NCBI GenBank assembly: GCA_025456145.1
Contig: JALOLD010000001.1
Span: 62,001-126,000 of the forward strand
Length of the DNA stretch: 64,000 nucleotides
From: Thermoanaerobaculales bacterium
Lineage (GTDB): Bacteria > Acidobacteriota > Thermoanaerobaculia > Thermoanaerobaculales > Sulfomarinibacteraceae
Reading direction: 5' to 3'
Positions within the stretch are counted from its first letter, which is position 1. Each line of letters begins with the position of its first letter. The translations under genes were made by a program, and so were the position numbers. Below the pieces are notes generated by a model. It was not told the origin of the DNA. It searched no databases and saw only the letters and a program-made list of their open reading frames with translations. This document shows, in pieces, positions 45,031-53,630 of this stretch.

Positions 45031-45935
45031 CCAGAGCGAAGCGCGCCTGGCGAATCGCGGCCGTCCTCTCGGGCGCCGCCGCCGCGGCTGTGGTCGGTCT
45101 GCTCGTCCTCACCACTGCCCGGCCGAGCGGCCGTGCCCTGCCCGAGCACCTTGCCGACCCGGTACGGGGCGAGGTGCTCTACCACGCCGGCGGGTGCATC
45201 TCGTGCCACAAGGCCTCGACCACCGCCGGAGTCGCGGGACCGCCCTCGGGTGGCGCCCCGTTCGCGACGCCGGTCGGGACGTTCTGGCCGGGCAACCTCA
45301 CCCCCGACCCCGGGACCGGTCTCGGCGGATGGACCGCGGAGCAGTTCGTCGACGCCATGACGCGCGGGGTTTCCCCAGACGGGAGGCACTACTTCCCCGC
45401 CTTCCCCTATCCGTCGTACCGCGCCATGCCGGTCGAGGACCTGCTCGACCTGTGGGCCTATCTGGGCACCCTCGATCCGGTCAGCTCGTCGGTTCGGGCC
45501 CCCGACATCCCGATGCTCGGTTTGGCCCGTCGCGGGGTCGGTCTGTGGAAGATGGCTGCCCTCGACGGCTCCGGATTCCGGACTGACCCGAATCGCGGAG
45601 CGAGCTGGAACCGCGGCGCCTATCTGGCCAACGGCCCCGGGCACTGCGGCGAATGCCACACACCGCGCAACGCGCTGATGATCCCTGATCGCGAACGCTC
45701 ATTCGCGGGCGGACCCCACCCGCGCGGCGAGGGCGAGGTCCCGAGCCTCCTCGCCCTCGCGGCCCGGGGACGGTACTCCGACCTCGGCGACCTGACGCTC
45801 GCCCTCCAGTTCGGCGAGACCCTCGGCTACGACAAGCTCTCGAGCGGCGGCATGGCCGATGTCCAGCAGAACCTCGCGATGCTCCCCGAAGACGACGTGC
45901 GCGCGATCGCCGAGTACCTGCTCAGCCTCGAGTGA
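45027..45935 (+). CDS. Dihaem cytochrome c (dehydrogenase electron acceptor type)
   Basis: 302-residue protein anchored or exported by one N-terminal helix (AAVLSGAAAAAVVGLLVLTT). Two haem sites are present: CISCHKAST (about residue 58) and HCGECHTPRNAL (about residue 207). Features such as FWPGNLTPDPGTGLGGWTAE, RGVSPDGRHYFPAFPY and MPVEDLLDLWAYL are typical of dihaem subunits that accept electrons from membrane-bound alcohol, sugar or aldehyde dehydrogenases. No dehydrogenase gene is adjacent; its only partner here is the cytochrome c'. The start is GTG 45027 within a GTGA overlap. It probably feeds electrons to a terminal oxidase. Confidence 0.87.
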   Translation: MTRAKRAWRIAAVLSGAAAAAVVGLLVLTTARPSGRALPEHLADPVRGEVLYHAGGCISCHKASTTAGVAGPPSGGAPFATPVGTFWPGNLTPDPGTGLGGWTAEQFVDAMTRGVSPDGRHYFPAFPYPSYRAMPVEDLLDLWAYLGTLDPVSSSVRAPDIPMLGLARRGVGLWKMAALDGSGFRTDPNRGASWNRGAYLANGPGHCGECHTPRNALMIPDRERSFAGGPHPRGEGEVPSLLALAARGRYSDLGDLTLALQFGETLGYDKLSSGGMADVQQNLAMLPEDDVRAIAEYLLSLE

Positions 45936-46028
45936 CCGGGGTCGGCCGGGTCCACCACAGCTCGGCCCCGATCGGGCGAGTCGCGGTCGCCGGCATCGGT
46001 CCCGCGGGCACCGGTCGAGCCGCCGGAC

Positions 46029-46943
46029 TCAGTTGACCGACGCCCTGAGCCGAGCCGAGACGATGTCGCCGAGCACCCCTCGGAGCTCGGCCTCGCCGAC
46101 CTCGTAGGGGGTGCGACAGAACTCGCAGGTCATGACCGCTGGCGTTCCACGCTCGGCGTCGCGCAGCAGACCGCCCACCTCGCGCGCGCCGATCAACCGG
46201 AGGGCCGAGAGCACGCGCTCCTTCGAGCAGCCGCAGCGGAACTCCACCGCGGTGTTCTCGGCGCCCTCGAGCCCGTCCGGAAACAGCGCCTCCAGCCAAC
46301 CCTCCGGCCCGCACACCGACGCGGCGAGGGGGCCCAGCTCCTTGACCCTGCCGGTCAGCTCTCGGGCCTCCCCCTCGGTGACGCCGGGAAGCAGCTGGAG
46401 CAGGACGCCGGAGGCCCCCGACACCCCGCCGTGCGGCTCGATCGTCAGGCTCAGCACGACCGCCGCCGGCGACTGCTCGGACTCGGTGAGGTACCAGGCC
46501 AGGTCCTGGGCGATCTCGCCGGTGAACAGCGGTACGACGCCACGGTAGGGCCGCCCCGCGCCGAGATCCCTGGTCACCGACAGGTGACCGGCCCGCCCGA
46601 CCACCGAGCCGACGTCGAGCCGGCCGTCATCCGTCGGCGCCGCGGTCGCCCGCGGGTTGGCGACGAAGGCTCTCACCCAGCCGGCCGGCGATGCCGTCGC
46701 GAACATCCTCCCGGCCGGCCCTCCCCCGTCGACCTCGAGGGTCAGCAACGGCTCACGGGTCGTCACCTTTTCCAGGCTGGCGGCGAGCAGCAGGGCCCCG
46801 GTCGCCAGCCGGCCGAGAGCGGTGGTCACCGTCCGCGTCGGCTGGTGGATCCTCGCCAACTCCCGAGCCACCTCGGTCGTGTCGGCCGCGACCGCCCGGA
46901 CCCGACCGCCGAGACCGAGCCCGCGCACCAGGTGATCCCCCAT
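46029..46943 (-). CDS. hslO: Hsp33 redox-regulated chaperone
   Basis: 304-residue cytoplasmic holdase activated by oxidation and unfolding. The C-terminal zinc centre that senses HOCl or peroxide is complete: FRCGCSKERV and MTCEFCRTPY give CxC...CxxC. The N-terminal domain has ARELARIHQPTRTVTTALGR as in other Hsp33 proteins. The length matches the family (about 290-300). ATG 46943 follows GGGGAGG nine bases upstream; an earlier in-frame ATG lacks a site. It is divergent from the histidine kinase and convergent with the cytochrome pair. Thiol peroxidase elsewhere in the window shares its oxidative-stress theme. Confidence 0.95.
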   Translation of the reverse strand: MGDHLVRGLGLGGRVRAVAADTTEVARELARIHQPTRTVTTALGRLATGALLLAASLEKVTTREPLLTLEVDGGGPAGRMFATASPAGWVRAFVANPRATAAPTDDGRLDVGSVVGRAGHLSVTRDLGAGRPYRGVVPLFTGEIAQDLAWYLTESEQSPAAVVLSLTIEPHGGVSGASGVLLQLLPGVTEGEARELTGRVKELGPLAASVCGPEGWLEALFPDGLEGAENTAVEFRCGCSKERVLSALRLIGAREVGGLLRDAERGTPAVMTCEFCRTPYEVGEAELRGVLGDIVSARLRASVN

Positions 46944-47165
46944 GACCGGCGCCTCCCCTCGATCCCGCGCAACCGGCACGACCCCCTCTCGATTCCAGAT
47001 CGGGCCCTCCTCCGACGCCGCCCCCTGGGCGCGACCGGCCGGGTGAGGCAGCCTCGCCGGCCGCGCCCCTCACCACGGGAGCGAGCCATCGGACCGGCTG
47101 CTCACGGTCTCTGGCGTGCGCGGCCGGTGCAACGAGGTCATAATGGACTGGTTGGAGGACGGACG

Positions 47166-49139
47166 ATGGGTGTCCGGGGCGAAACTGCCACGATGATGGG
47201 GCTGCAGCCCGAGCTGCTTCGGTACATCCTCGAGATGAGCCCGGTCGCGATCGCCGTGACCGACCGGGATGGCCGGATCATCGCCGCCAACCTGCAGGCC
47301 GAGAACACCCTCGGGCTGACCCGCGAGCGGCTGGCGGAACGGGTGTACGACGACCTGGCGTGGGTGATCTCGGACTTCGACGGCAACGACTTCCCGGTCG
47401 AGGACCTGCCCTTTCAGCAGGTCCGACGGACCCTCGCCCCGGTGACCGATGTCCGACACGCGATCGAGCGCAAGGACGGCTCCCGGGTCTTTTTGAAGAT
47501 CAACGCCGCGCCGTTGACCGCCCCCGACGGGTCCTTCGACGGCATGGTCGCGGTCATCGAGGACGTGACCCGGGCGGTGACCATCGACCGCGCGCTCGCC
47601 GAGAGCGAGGCCATGCTGAGAAGCGTCTTCCGGGCGGCGCCGGTGGGGATCGGGGTGGTCAGGCAGCGGACCCTGGTCTGGACCAACCAGCGCATCCACG
47701 AGATGACCGGCTACTCCGAGTCGTTCCTCCGCGGGAAGAGTGCGCGCATCCTCTACCCCTCCGACGAGGACTTCGAGTACGTCGGCCGGGAGAAGTACCA
47801 TCAGATCAGCCAGCACGGGACCGGCACCGTGGAGACCAAGTGGCGTCGCAGCGACGGCCGGGTGATCGACGTGATCCTCAGCTCGACGCCGATCGACCTC
47901 GCCGACCTCGACAAGGGGGTCACCTTCTCGGCCCTCGACATCACCGAGAGGAACCTCCTCGAGGAACGGCTGCGTCACTCGCAGAAGATGGAGGCGGTCG
48001 GGCTGCTCGCCGGGGGGATCGCCCACGACTTCAACAACCAGCTCTCCGGGATCATGGGGTTCGCCGACCTCCTGCGCGCCTCGGTCGGGCACGACCCGAA
48101 GCTCGCCCGCTACGCCGAGAGCATCCTGGTCGGCGTCCAACGGGCCGCCGACCTCACCGCGCAGCTGCTCGCCTTCGCCAGGAAGGGTCGGGTCCTCGCC
48201 GTGACGGTGGATCTCCACAAGGTGATCCTCGAGGTCCTCTCCCTGCTGCGCCACAGCATCGGAAAGAGCATCCGCCTCCGCCACGATCTCCGGGCGGTTC
48301 CTTCGACCACCAGGGGAGACCCGTCCCAGCTCCAGAGCGCGATCCTCAACCTGGCGATCAACGCCCGCGACGCGATGCCCGACGGCGGCGAGATCGTGGT
48401 GGCCACCGAGGTCGTCACCGTCGACCAGGCCTGGTCGGGTCGTCTGCTGTTCGACATTCCTCCCGGCGCCTATGTGAAGGTCGACGTCCGGGACAGCGGC
48501 GTGGGGATCGACCCCGAGATCATGAACCGGATCTTCGAGCCGTTCTTCACCACCAAGGACGAGACCAAGGGAACCGGTCTCGGGCTCGCCGCCGTGTACG
48601 GCACCCTGAAGAGCCACGGTGGCGGCATCGCCGTCGAGTCATCGGCGGGATCGGGAACGACCTTCACGATCCTCGCGCCCCTGCACTCCCCGAACGACGG
48701 TCTCTCGGTTCCCCTCGAGGGTCATGAGAGCCACGAGCCCGCCCCGGACGCCCGGGCGAGGCATGTGCTGGTCGTCGACGACGACGAGAGCGTCGGTCAG
48801 ATGCTCGCCGAGATGCTGGCGAGCGTCGGCATCCGGACGACCGTCTGCCTCGACGGCCGGGAGGCCGTGGACGCCTACCGCCGCTCGGCCGGCGACATCG
48901 ACGCCGTCCTCCTCGACCTCATCATGCCGAACATGGACGGGCGAGCGGTCTTTCACGCGCTCAAGGACGTCGACCCCGGCGTCCGGGTGCTCCTCTCGTC
49001 GGGCTACTCGACCGACGGCGGCGCCCAGGACCTGCTCGCCGACGGGGCGATCGGCTTTCTCCAGAAGCCCTACCGGATCGCCGAGCTCCGGGCCCGGCTC
49101 GCTTCGGCCCTCGACCCGGCCCGCACCGCCGAGCCGTAG
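47166..49139 (+). CDS. Hybrid histidine kinase: PAS-PAS-HisKA-HATPase-REC
   Basis: 657-residue soluble sensor kinase without transmembrane helices. There are two PAS domains (about 12-130, MSPVAIAVTDRDGRIIAANL; about 150-265, FRAAPVGIGVV). HisKA has the phospho-acceptor His in GGIAHDFNNQLSG (about 287). The ATPase has NLAINARDAM (N box), DSGVGIDPE (G1) and GTGLGLAAVYG (G2). A receiver follows (about 530-645) with the phospho-Asp in VLLDLIMPNMDG (about 583) and the KP in FLQKPYRIAEL. ATG 47166 has GGAGG eight bases upstream. It lies 94 bases before an ABC export operon and may control it. The signal is unknown. Confidence 0.93.
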   Translation: MGVRGETATMMGLQPELLRYILEMSPVAIAVTDRDGRIIAANLQAENTLGLTRERLAERVYDDLAWVISDFDGNDFPVEDLPFQQVRRTLAPVTDVRHAIERKDGSRVFLKINAAPLTAPDGSFDGMVAVIEDVTRAVTIDRALAESEAMLRSVFRAAPVGIGVVRQRTLVWTNQRIHEMTGYSESFLRGKSARILYPSDEDFEYVGREKYHQISQHGTGTVETKWRRSDGRVIDVILSSTPIDLADLDKGVTFSALDITERNLLEERLRHSQKMEAVGLLAGGIAHDFNNQLSGIMGFADLLRASVGHDPKLARYAESILVGVQRAADLTAQLLAFARKGRVLAVTVDLHKVILEVLSLLRHSIGKSIRLRHDLRAVPSTTRGDPSQLQSAILNLAINARDAMPDGGEIVVATEVVTVDQAWSGRLLFDIPPGAYVKVDVRDSGVGIDPEIMNRIFEPFFTTKDETKGTGLGLAAVYGTLKSHGGGIAVESSAGSGTTFTILAPLHSPNDGLSVPLEGHESHEPAPDARARHVLVVDDDESVGQMLAEMLASVGIRTTVCLDGREAVDAYRRSAGDIDAVLLDLIMPNMDGRAVFHALKDVDPGVRVLLSSGYSTDGGAQDLLADGAIGFLQKPYRIAELRARLASALDPARTAEP

Positions 49140-49233
49140 GTCCTCCCACTCGGCGGGATGCTACACTCCCCCGTCGACCCCGGAAGAAGCTCGCCGCGAC
49201 CGCTGGTTGTACCGAGCTGGGAGGGCTCCGTCA

Positions 49234-50451
49234 GTGAGCGACACGCCGAAGAGGACCGCCAAGCTGGCCGATCTGTCGATCGCCCCCGGGTCGCGCGAAG
49301 GCGATCGGAGCCGCCGACGCATCCCGCTGCTCGTCGCCGTGGTCGCGGCCGTCGCGATCGCCGTGGTGCTGCTCGCGATGCGCGGCGGGAAGGTCGTCGA
49401 GGTCACGACCGCGGTCGCTCGTCCGGCCGAGACCGGCGCCATCGCGACGGTGCTCAACGCCTCGGGCTATGTCGAGCCCCGACGGCGGGCGACCGTCGCG
49501 GCGAAGATCACCGGCCGCGTCACCGAGGTGCTGGTCGACGAGGGAATGCCGGTCGAGGAGGGCCAGGTGCTCGCCCGGCTCGACGACGCCGACGCCCGGC
49601 GCCGGACCGACGCCACCCGCGCCGCCCGCGATGTCGCCGCGGCAGCCCTCGCCGAGATCGAGGTCAACCTCGCCGACGCCGATCGCCGGCTCCGGCGGAC
49701 CACCGAGCTGCGCGCCCAGGGTGTCGCGTCGGAGCAGGACCTCGACACTGCGACCGCCGCCGCCGACGCGCTGCGCGCCCAGCTCGCGGTGGCGCGGCGC
49801 AACCTCGACGCCGCCGATGCCGAGCTCGCGGTGGCCGTTCAGGACCTCGAGAACTACACCATCCGCGCGCCCTTCGCCGGGATCGCGGTCTCGAAGGAGG
49901 CGCAGCCCGGCGAGATGGTCGCCCCGGTCTTCGCCGGGGGCGGCGGCATCTCGACCATCGTCGACATGACCTCGCTCGAGATCGAGGTCGACGTCAACGA
50001 GAGCTATATCGCGAGGGTCGCCCCGGGCCAGCCCGCCGAGGCGATCCTCGACGCCTACCCGGGGTGGCGCATCCCGGCCACGGTCCGGACGGTGATCCCG
50101 ACCGCCGACCGCCAGAAGGCGACGGTCAAGGTCCGGCTGACCTTCGACGAGCTCGACCCGCGGATCCTCCCCGACATGGGAGTCAAGGTCGCCTTCCGGG
50201 AGACCGGCGGCGGGACCGAGCAGGCGCCCCGAGCGGCCGTCCTGGTCCCCCGTAACGCGCTGCGAAGAGACGGCGATCTCGCCATCGTCTTCGTGGTCAA
50301 CGGCGAGCATGCCGAGCGCCGGGCGGTGACGATCGGCCGCGAGATCGGGAGCGACGCCGAGATCCTCGCCGGCGTCTCCCCCGACGCGACGGTGGTGGTC
50401 GAGCCCCCCGACGACCTGGCCGACGGGCAGCGGGTGAGAGCCAGGTCCTGA
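49234..50451 (+). CDS. MacA/HlyD-type periplasmic adaptor of an ABC export system
   Basis: 405-residue membrane fusion protein. One N-terminal helix (IPLLVAVVAAVAIAVVLLAM, about 30-49) is followed by a lipoyl half-motif (GRVTEVLVDEGMPVEEGQVL), a long helical hairpin (RDVAAAALAEIEVNLADADR) and the second half (YTIRAPFAGIAVSKEAQPGE). A beta-barrel follows (VDVNESYIARVAPGQPAEAI) and a proximal C-terminal region (DGDLAIVFVVNGEHAERR). It links inner-membrane ABC pumps to an outer-membrane channel. The start is GTG 49234 with GGAGGG eight bases upstream. It is the first of four genes (adaptor, ATPase, two permeases); no TolC gene is visible here. Confidence 0.9.
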   Translation: MSDTPKRTAKLADLSIAPGSREGDRSRRRIPLLVAVVAAVAIAVVLLAMRGGKVVEVTTAVARPAETGAIATVLNASGYVEPRRRATVAAKITGRVTEVLVDEGMPVEEGQVLARLDDADARRRTDATRAARDVAAAALAEIEVNLADADRRLRRTTELRAQGVASEQDLDTATAAADALRAQLAVARRNLDAADAELAVAVQDLENYTIRAPFAGIAVSKEAQPGEMVAPVFAGGGGISTIVDMTSLEIEVDVNESYIARVAPGQPAEAILDAYPGWRIPATVRTVIPTADRQKATVKVRLTFDELDPRILPDMGVKVAFRETGGGTEQAPRAAVLVPRNALRRDGDLAIVFVVNGEHAERRAVTIGREIGSDAEILAGVSPDATVVVEPPDDLADGQRVRARS

Positions 50452-50491
50452 TCCCGGACATCCGACGAGGAACGACAACCGGAGGACGAGC

Positions 50492-51217
50492 ATGGTACGA
50501 GTGGATGGCAACGGCGGCGACACGGCTCTGATCAGAGTCCGCAACCTCAACAAGCAGTACCGTCGCGGCTCCGAGACCATCGACGTCCTCCAGGGGCTCA
50601 ACCTCGATGTCGACGCCGGGGACTTCGTCGCCTTCATGGGGCCGTCGGGCTCGGGCAAGACCACCCTGCTCAACCTGCTCGGCGGGCTCGACGTCCCGAC
50701 CAAGGGATCGGTCACCGTCGACGGCGACGAGATCACCCACATGTCGGGCCGCAGGCTCGCCCGGTGGCGGGCCCGGCACGTCGGCTTCATCTTCCAGATG
50801 TACAACCTCATCCCGGTGCTGACCGCGGCGCAGAACGTCGAGCTGCCGCTCCTGCTGACCGGGCTGAAAAGGGACGAGCGGCGGCGGCAGGTCGAGACCG
50901 CCCTGGCCCTGGTCGGGCTGGCCGACCGGATGAAGCACTACCCCCGCCAGCTCTCCGGGGGTCAGGAGCAACGCGTGGCGATCGCCCGCGCGATCGTCAC
51001 CGACCCGACCTTCCTGCTCGCCGACGAGCCCACCGGCGACCTCGACCGCGGCTCCGCGGACGAGATCCTCGACCTCATCACGGCGCTGTCGAAGGAGCAC
51101 GGCAAGACGATCCTCATGGTGACCCACGACCCGCGCGCCGCCGAGCGCGCCGATGTCGAGCTCCACCTCGAAAAGGGCGTCCTCGTCGAGGGAGGCGGTG
51201 GGAGGTCGGCGTCATGA
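50492..51217 (+). CDS. MacB/LolD-type ABC transporter ATPase
   Basis: 241-residue cytoplasmic ATPase. Walker A is MGPSGSGKTTLLN, the Q-loop is in FIFQMYNLIPVLTA, the signature is QLSGGQEQRVAIARA, Walker B is TFLLADEPTGDLD, and the H-loop is MVTHDP. This profile is that of the MacB/LolD/FtsE group. ATG 50492 lies 40 bases after the adaptor stop and is preceded by GGAGGACGAGC. Its end overlaps the first permease as ATGA. It drives export together with the permeases and MacA-like adaptor. Confidence 0.93.
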   Translation: MVRVDGNGGDTALIRVRNLNKQYRRGSETIDVLQGLNLDVDAGDFVAFMGPSGSGKTTLLNLLGGLDVPTKGSVTVDGDEITHMSGRRLARWRARHVGFIFQMYNLIPVLTAAQNVELPLLLTGLKRDERRRQVETALALVGLADRMKHYPRQLSGGQEQRVAIARAIVTDPTFLLADEPTGDLDRGSADEILDLITALSKEHGKTILMVTHDPRAAERADVELHLEKGVLVEGGGGRSAS

Positions 51218-52353
51218 GGTTTCTGCCCTTCGTGCTGCGCAACCTCAAACGGAAGAAGACCCGGACGATCCTCACCATCGGCTCGATCGCGGTCGCGCTC
51301 TTCCTCTTTGGGCTGCTCGTCGCCATCGAAAACGGGCTCAACGCCGGGGTCGACGTGGCCGGCGCCGACCGGCTGGTCGTCCGCAACCGTATCTCGCTCA
51401 TCCAGCCGCTGCCGCTCGCCTATCAGGAGCGGCTCCGCCAGATCCCCCACGTCGCCGAGGCGACCCACGCCACCTGGTTCGGCGGGATCTACCAGGACGA
51501 GCGCAACTTCTTCCCACAGTTCGTGATCGACACCGAGACCTATCGCGAGGTCTTCTCCGAGTTCGCCATCCCCGACGACCAGTGGCGGGCCTTTCTCGCC
51601 GATCGCGAGGGCGCGGTGGTCGGCCGGGCCAGCGCCGAGCGGTTCGGCTGGGAGATCGGCGACCGGATCCCGCTCCGCGGGACGATCTTCCAGGGATCCT
51701 GGGAGCTCAACATCCGTGCCATCTATCAGGGCGCCAACGGCGAGGCCGACGAGACCCAGCTCTGGTTCCACTACGACTACCTCGACGAGAGCCGGCGTTG
51801 GGGAAAGGGCCTGGTCGGCTGGTACACCGTCAAGGTCGACGACCCCGACCACGCCGTCGAGGTCGCCGCCGCGATCGACGAGAGGTTCTCGAACTCGGCC
51901 TGGGAGACCTCGACCGAGACCGAGAAGGCGTTCGCGGCCGGCTTCGCCAAGCAGATCGGCAACATCCGGCTCATCGTGCTGTCGATCGGCGCTGTCGTGC
52001 TCTTCACCCTCCTGCTGGTCACCGGGTCCGCCATGTCGACCGCGGTGCGCGAGCGGGTCCCCGAGCTCGGCGTGCTCAAGACCCTCGGCTTCGGCGACGG
52101 CGCGGTGCTCGGCCTGGTCCTCGTCGAGTCGGTGCTCATCGCGCTGGTCGGCGGCGCCCTCGGCATCGGCCTCGCCAAGCTCTTCACGATGGGCGGCGAC
52201 CCGACCGGAGGGATGCTGGCGTCCTTCCACATCGGACCGGACTCGATGGCGCTGGGGCTCGTCCTGGCGCTCGCCGTCGGCGTCCTGGCCGGGCTGATCC
52301 CCGCGATCACCGCCATGCGGTTGAGGATCGTCGACGCGCTCCGGAGGGTGTGA
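51214..52353 (+). CDS. FtsX/MacB-type ABC permease (first)
   Basis: 379-residue permease: one N-terminal helix (ILTIGSIAVALFLFGLLVAI), a MacB-type periplasmic domain (about 45-255), then three C-terminal helices with VRERVPELGVLKTLGFG, the cytoplasmic coupling motif. ATG 51214 overlaps the ATPase stop (ATGA), and the next permease begins one base after its stop. Together with the second permease it probably forms a heterodimeric MacB-like pump. The substrate is unknown; lipoproteins, peptides or macrolides are all possible for this class. Confidence 0.9.
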   Translation: MRFLPFVLRNLKRKKTRTILTIGSIAVALFLFGLLVAIENGLNAGVDVAGADRLVVRNRISLIQPLPLAYQERLRQIPHVAEATHATWFGGIYQDERNFFPQFVIDTETYREVFSEFAIPDDQWRAFLADREGAVVGRASAERFGWEIGDRIPLRGTIFQGSWELNIRAIYQGANGEADETQLWFHYDYLDESRRWGKGLVGWYTVKVDDPDHAVEVAAAIDERFSNSAWETSTETEKAFAAGFAKQIGNIRLIVLSIGAVVLFTLLLVTGSAMSTAVRERVPELGVLKTLGFGDGAVLGLVLVESVLIALVGGALGIGLAKLFTMGGDPTGGMLASFHIGPDSMALGLVLALAVGVLAGLIPAITAMRLRIVDALRRV

Positions 52354-52354
52354 G

Positions 52355-53527
52355 ATGGCCATCCCGATCTCCTACAACATCCGCTCGGTCGGCGCCCGCT
52401 GGGCCACCGCCGTCGTCTCGGTGCTCGGCATCGCCGGCACGGTCGGCGTCTTCCTCGCCATGCTCGCCATGGCGCGGGGGTTCCAGGCGACGCTGGTCTC
52501 CTCGGGGTCGCCCGACAACGTCATCGTCCTGCGCGCCGGCGCCGACTCGGAGATGACCTCCGCGGTCAGCCAGGATCAAGTCCGCATCCTCAGCGACGAG
52601 CCGCAGATCGCCCGGGCCGACGACGGCGCGCCACTGGTCAGCCCCGAGGTCGTCGTCATCGGCGCCTTCCCGTTGGCAACCACCGGCACCGACGCCAACG
52701 TCCAGATCCGCGGCGTTCACGAGCGGGTGCTCGAGGTGCGGCCCACCGTCACGATCGTCGAGGGTCGGTTCTTCGAGCCCGGTCTGACCGAGCTCGTGGT
52801 CGGCCGCAACGCGGTCACGTCCTACCGCGGCTTGTCGCTCGGCTCGACCGTCGAGATCGGCGGCGAGGACTGGAAGGTGGTCGGCGTCTTCTCGAGCGGC
52901 GGCAGCGCCTTCGACTCCGAGGTCTGGTGCGACGCCAACCTCCTCAACCAGACCTTCAAGCGGGGCTCCGGGGTCTACCAGTCGGTGACCGCGCGCCTGG
53001 GGTCCAGGGACGGCTTCAACGCGCTCAAGGACGCCCTGACCACCGACCCCCGGATGACCGTCGACGTCGCCCGTGAGCAGGCCTACTACGCCAAGCAGAG
53101 CCAGGCCGTCAGCATGCTCATCAAGGCCCTCGGCTTCCTGGTCGCCTTCGTCATGGCGATCGGCGCGGTGTTCGGCGCGCTCAACACGATGTACTCGGCG
53201 GTGGCCGCCCGCGCCCGCGAGATCGCGACCCTGCGGGCGCTCGGATTCGGCGGCTTCAGCGTCCTGACCTCGTTCGTCCTCGAGTCGGTCCTGATCGCCC
53301 TGGTCGGCGGGGCCCTGGGCTGCCTGGCGGTGCTGCCGCTCAACGGCTTCACCGCGGGGACGATGAACTGGCAGACCTTCTCGCACCTCGCCTTCGCCTT
53401 CAAGGTCACCCCGTCGCTGATGCTCTGGGGGCTCGGCTTCGCGGCGCTGATGGGTCTGGTCGGCGGGCTGCTGCCGGCGCTTCGCGCCGCCCGGATGCCG
53501 GTCGCCGCCGCCCTCCGCGAGCTGTAG
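52355..53527 (+). CDS. FtsX/MacB-type ABC permease (second)
   Basis: 390-residue permease of the same plan as the preceding gene: an N-terminal helix (VVSVLGIAGTVGVFLAML), a periplasmic domain beginning GFQATLVSSGSPDNVIVLRA, and three C-terminal helices with AVAARAREIATLRALGFG as the coupling motif. ATG 52355 starts one base after the stop of the first permease (TGAGATG). The two are different in sequence, which points to a heterodimer. The operon ends here, 97 bases before the convergent FGE-like gene. Confidence 0.9.
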   Translation: MAIPISYNIRSVGARWATAVVSVLGIAGTVGVFLAMLAMARGFQATLVSSGSPDNVIVLRAGADSEMTSAVSQDQVRILSDEPQIARADDGAPLVSPEVVVIGAFPLATTGTDANVQIRGVHERVLEVRPTVTIVEGRFFEPGLTELVVGRNAVTSYRGLSLGSTVEIGGEDWKVVGVFSSGGSAFDSEVWCDANLLNQTFKRGSGVYQSVTARLGSRDGFNALKDALTTDPRMTVDVAREQAYYAKQSQAVSMLIKALGFLVAFVMAIGAVFGALNTMYSAVAARAREIATLRALGFGGFSVLTSFVLESVLIALVGGALGCLAVLPLNGFTAGTMNWQTFSHLAFAFKVTPSLMLWGLGFAALMGLVGGLLPALRAARMPVAAALREL

Positions 53528-53577
53528 GGTCACGAGAAGCTCGACGACGTGAGCGAGGAGGCGGACCTCAGGGGACC

Positions 53578-53630
53578 CCCCCTCACCTCTAACGTCTAAC
53601 GTCTAACCCCTCACTCCTCACTCCTCACCC
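53578..53630. repeat. Two adjacent 7-base tandem repeats
   Basis: TCTAACG repeats 2.9 times at 53588-53607, and CTCACTC repeats 2.7 times at 53610-53628; CCCCTCAC-like sequence flanks the first array on both sides. The second array runs into the 3' end of the FGE-like gene and supplies its stop codon. On the other strand it reads GTGAGGAGTGAGG then GTTAGACGTTAGA. It could be an unstable simple-sequence locus or a transcript end. No copy was seen elsewhere in the window. Confidence 0.7.

Noticed and set aside
46431-47165. N-terminal extension of the hybrid histidine kinase
   Set aside because: It is antisense to hslO and has no domain content; ATG 47166 has a good ribosome-binding site.
53578-53630. 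CRISPR array
   Set aside because: Seven-base tandem units without spacers; only a simple repeat.
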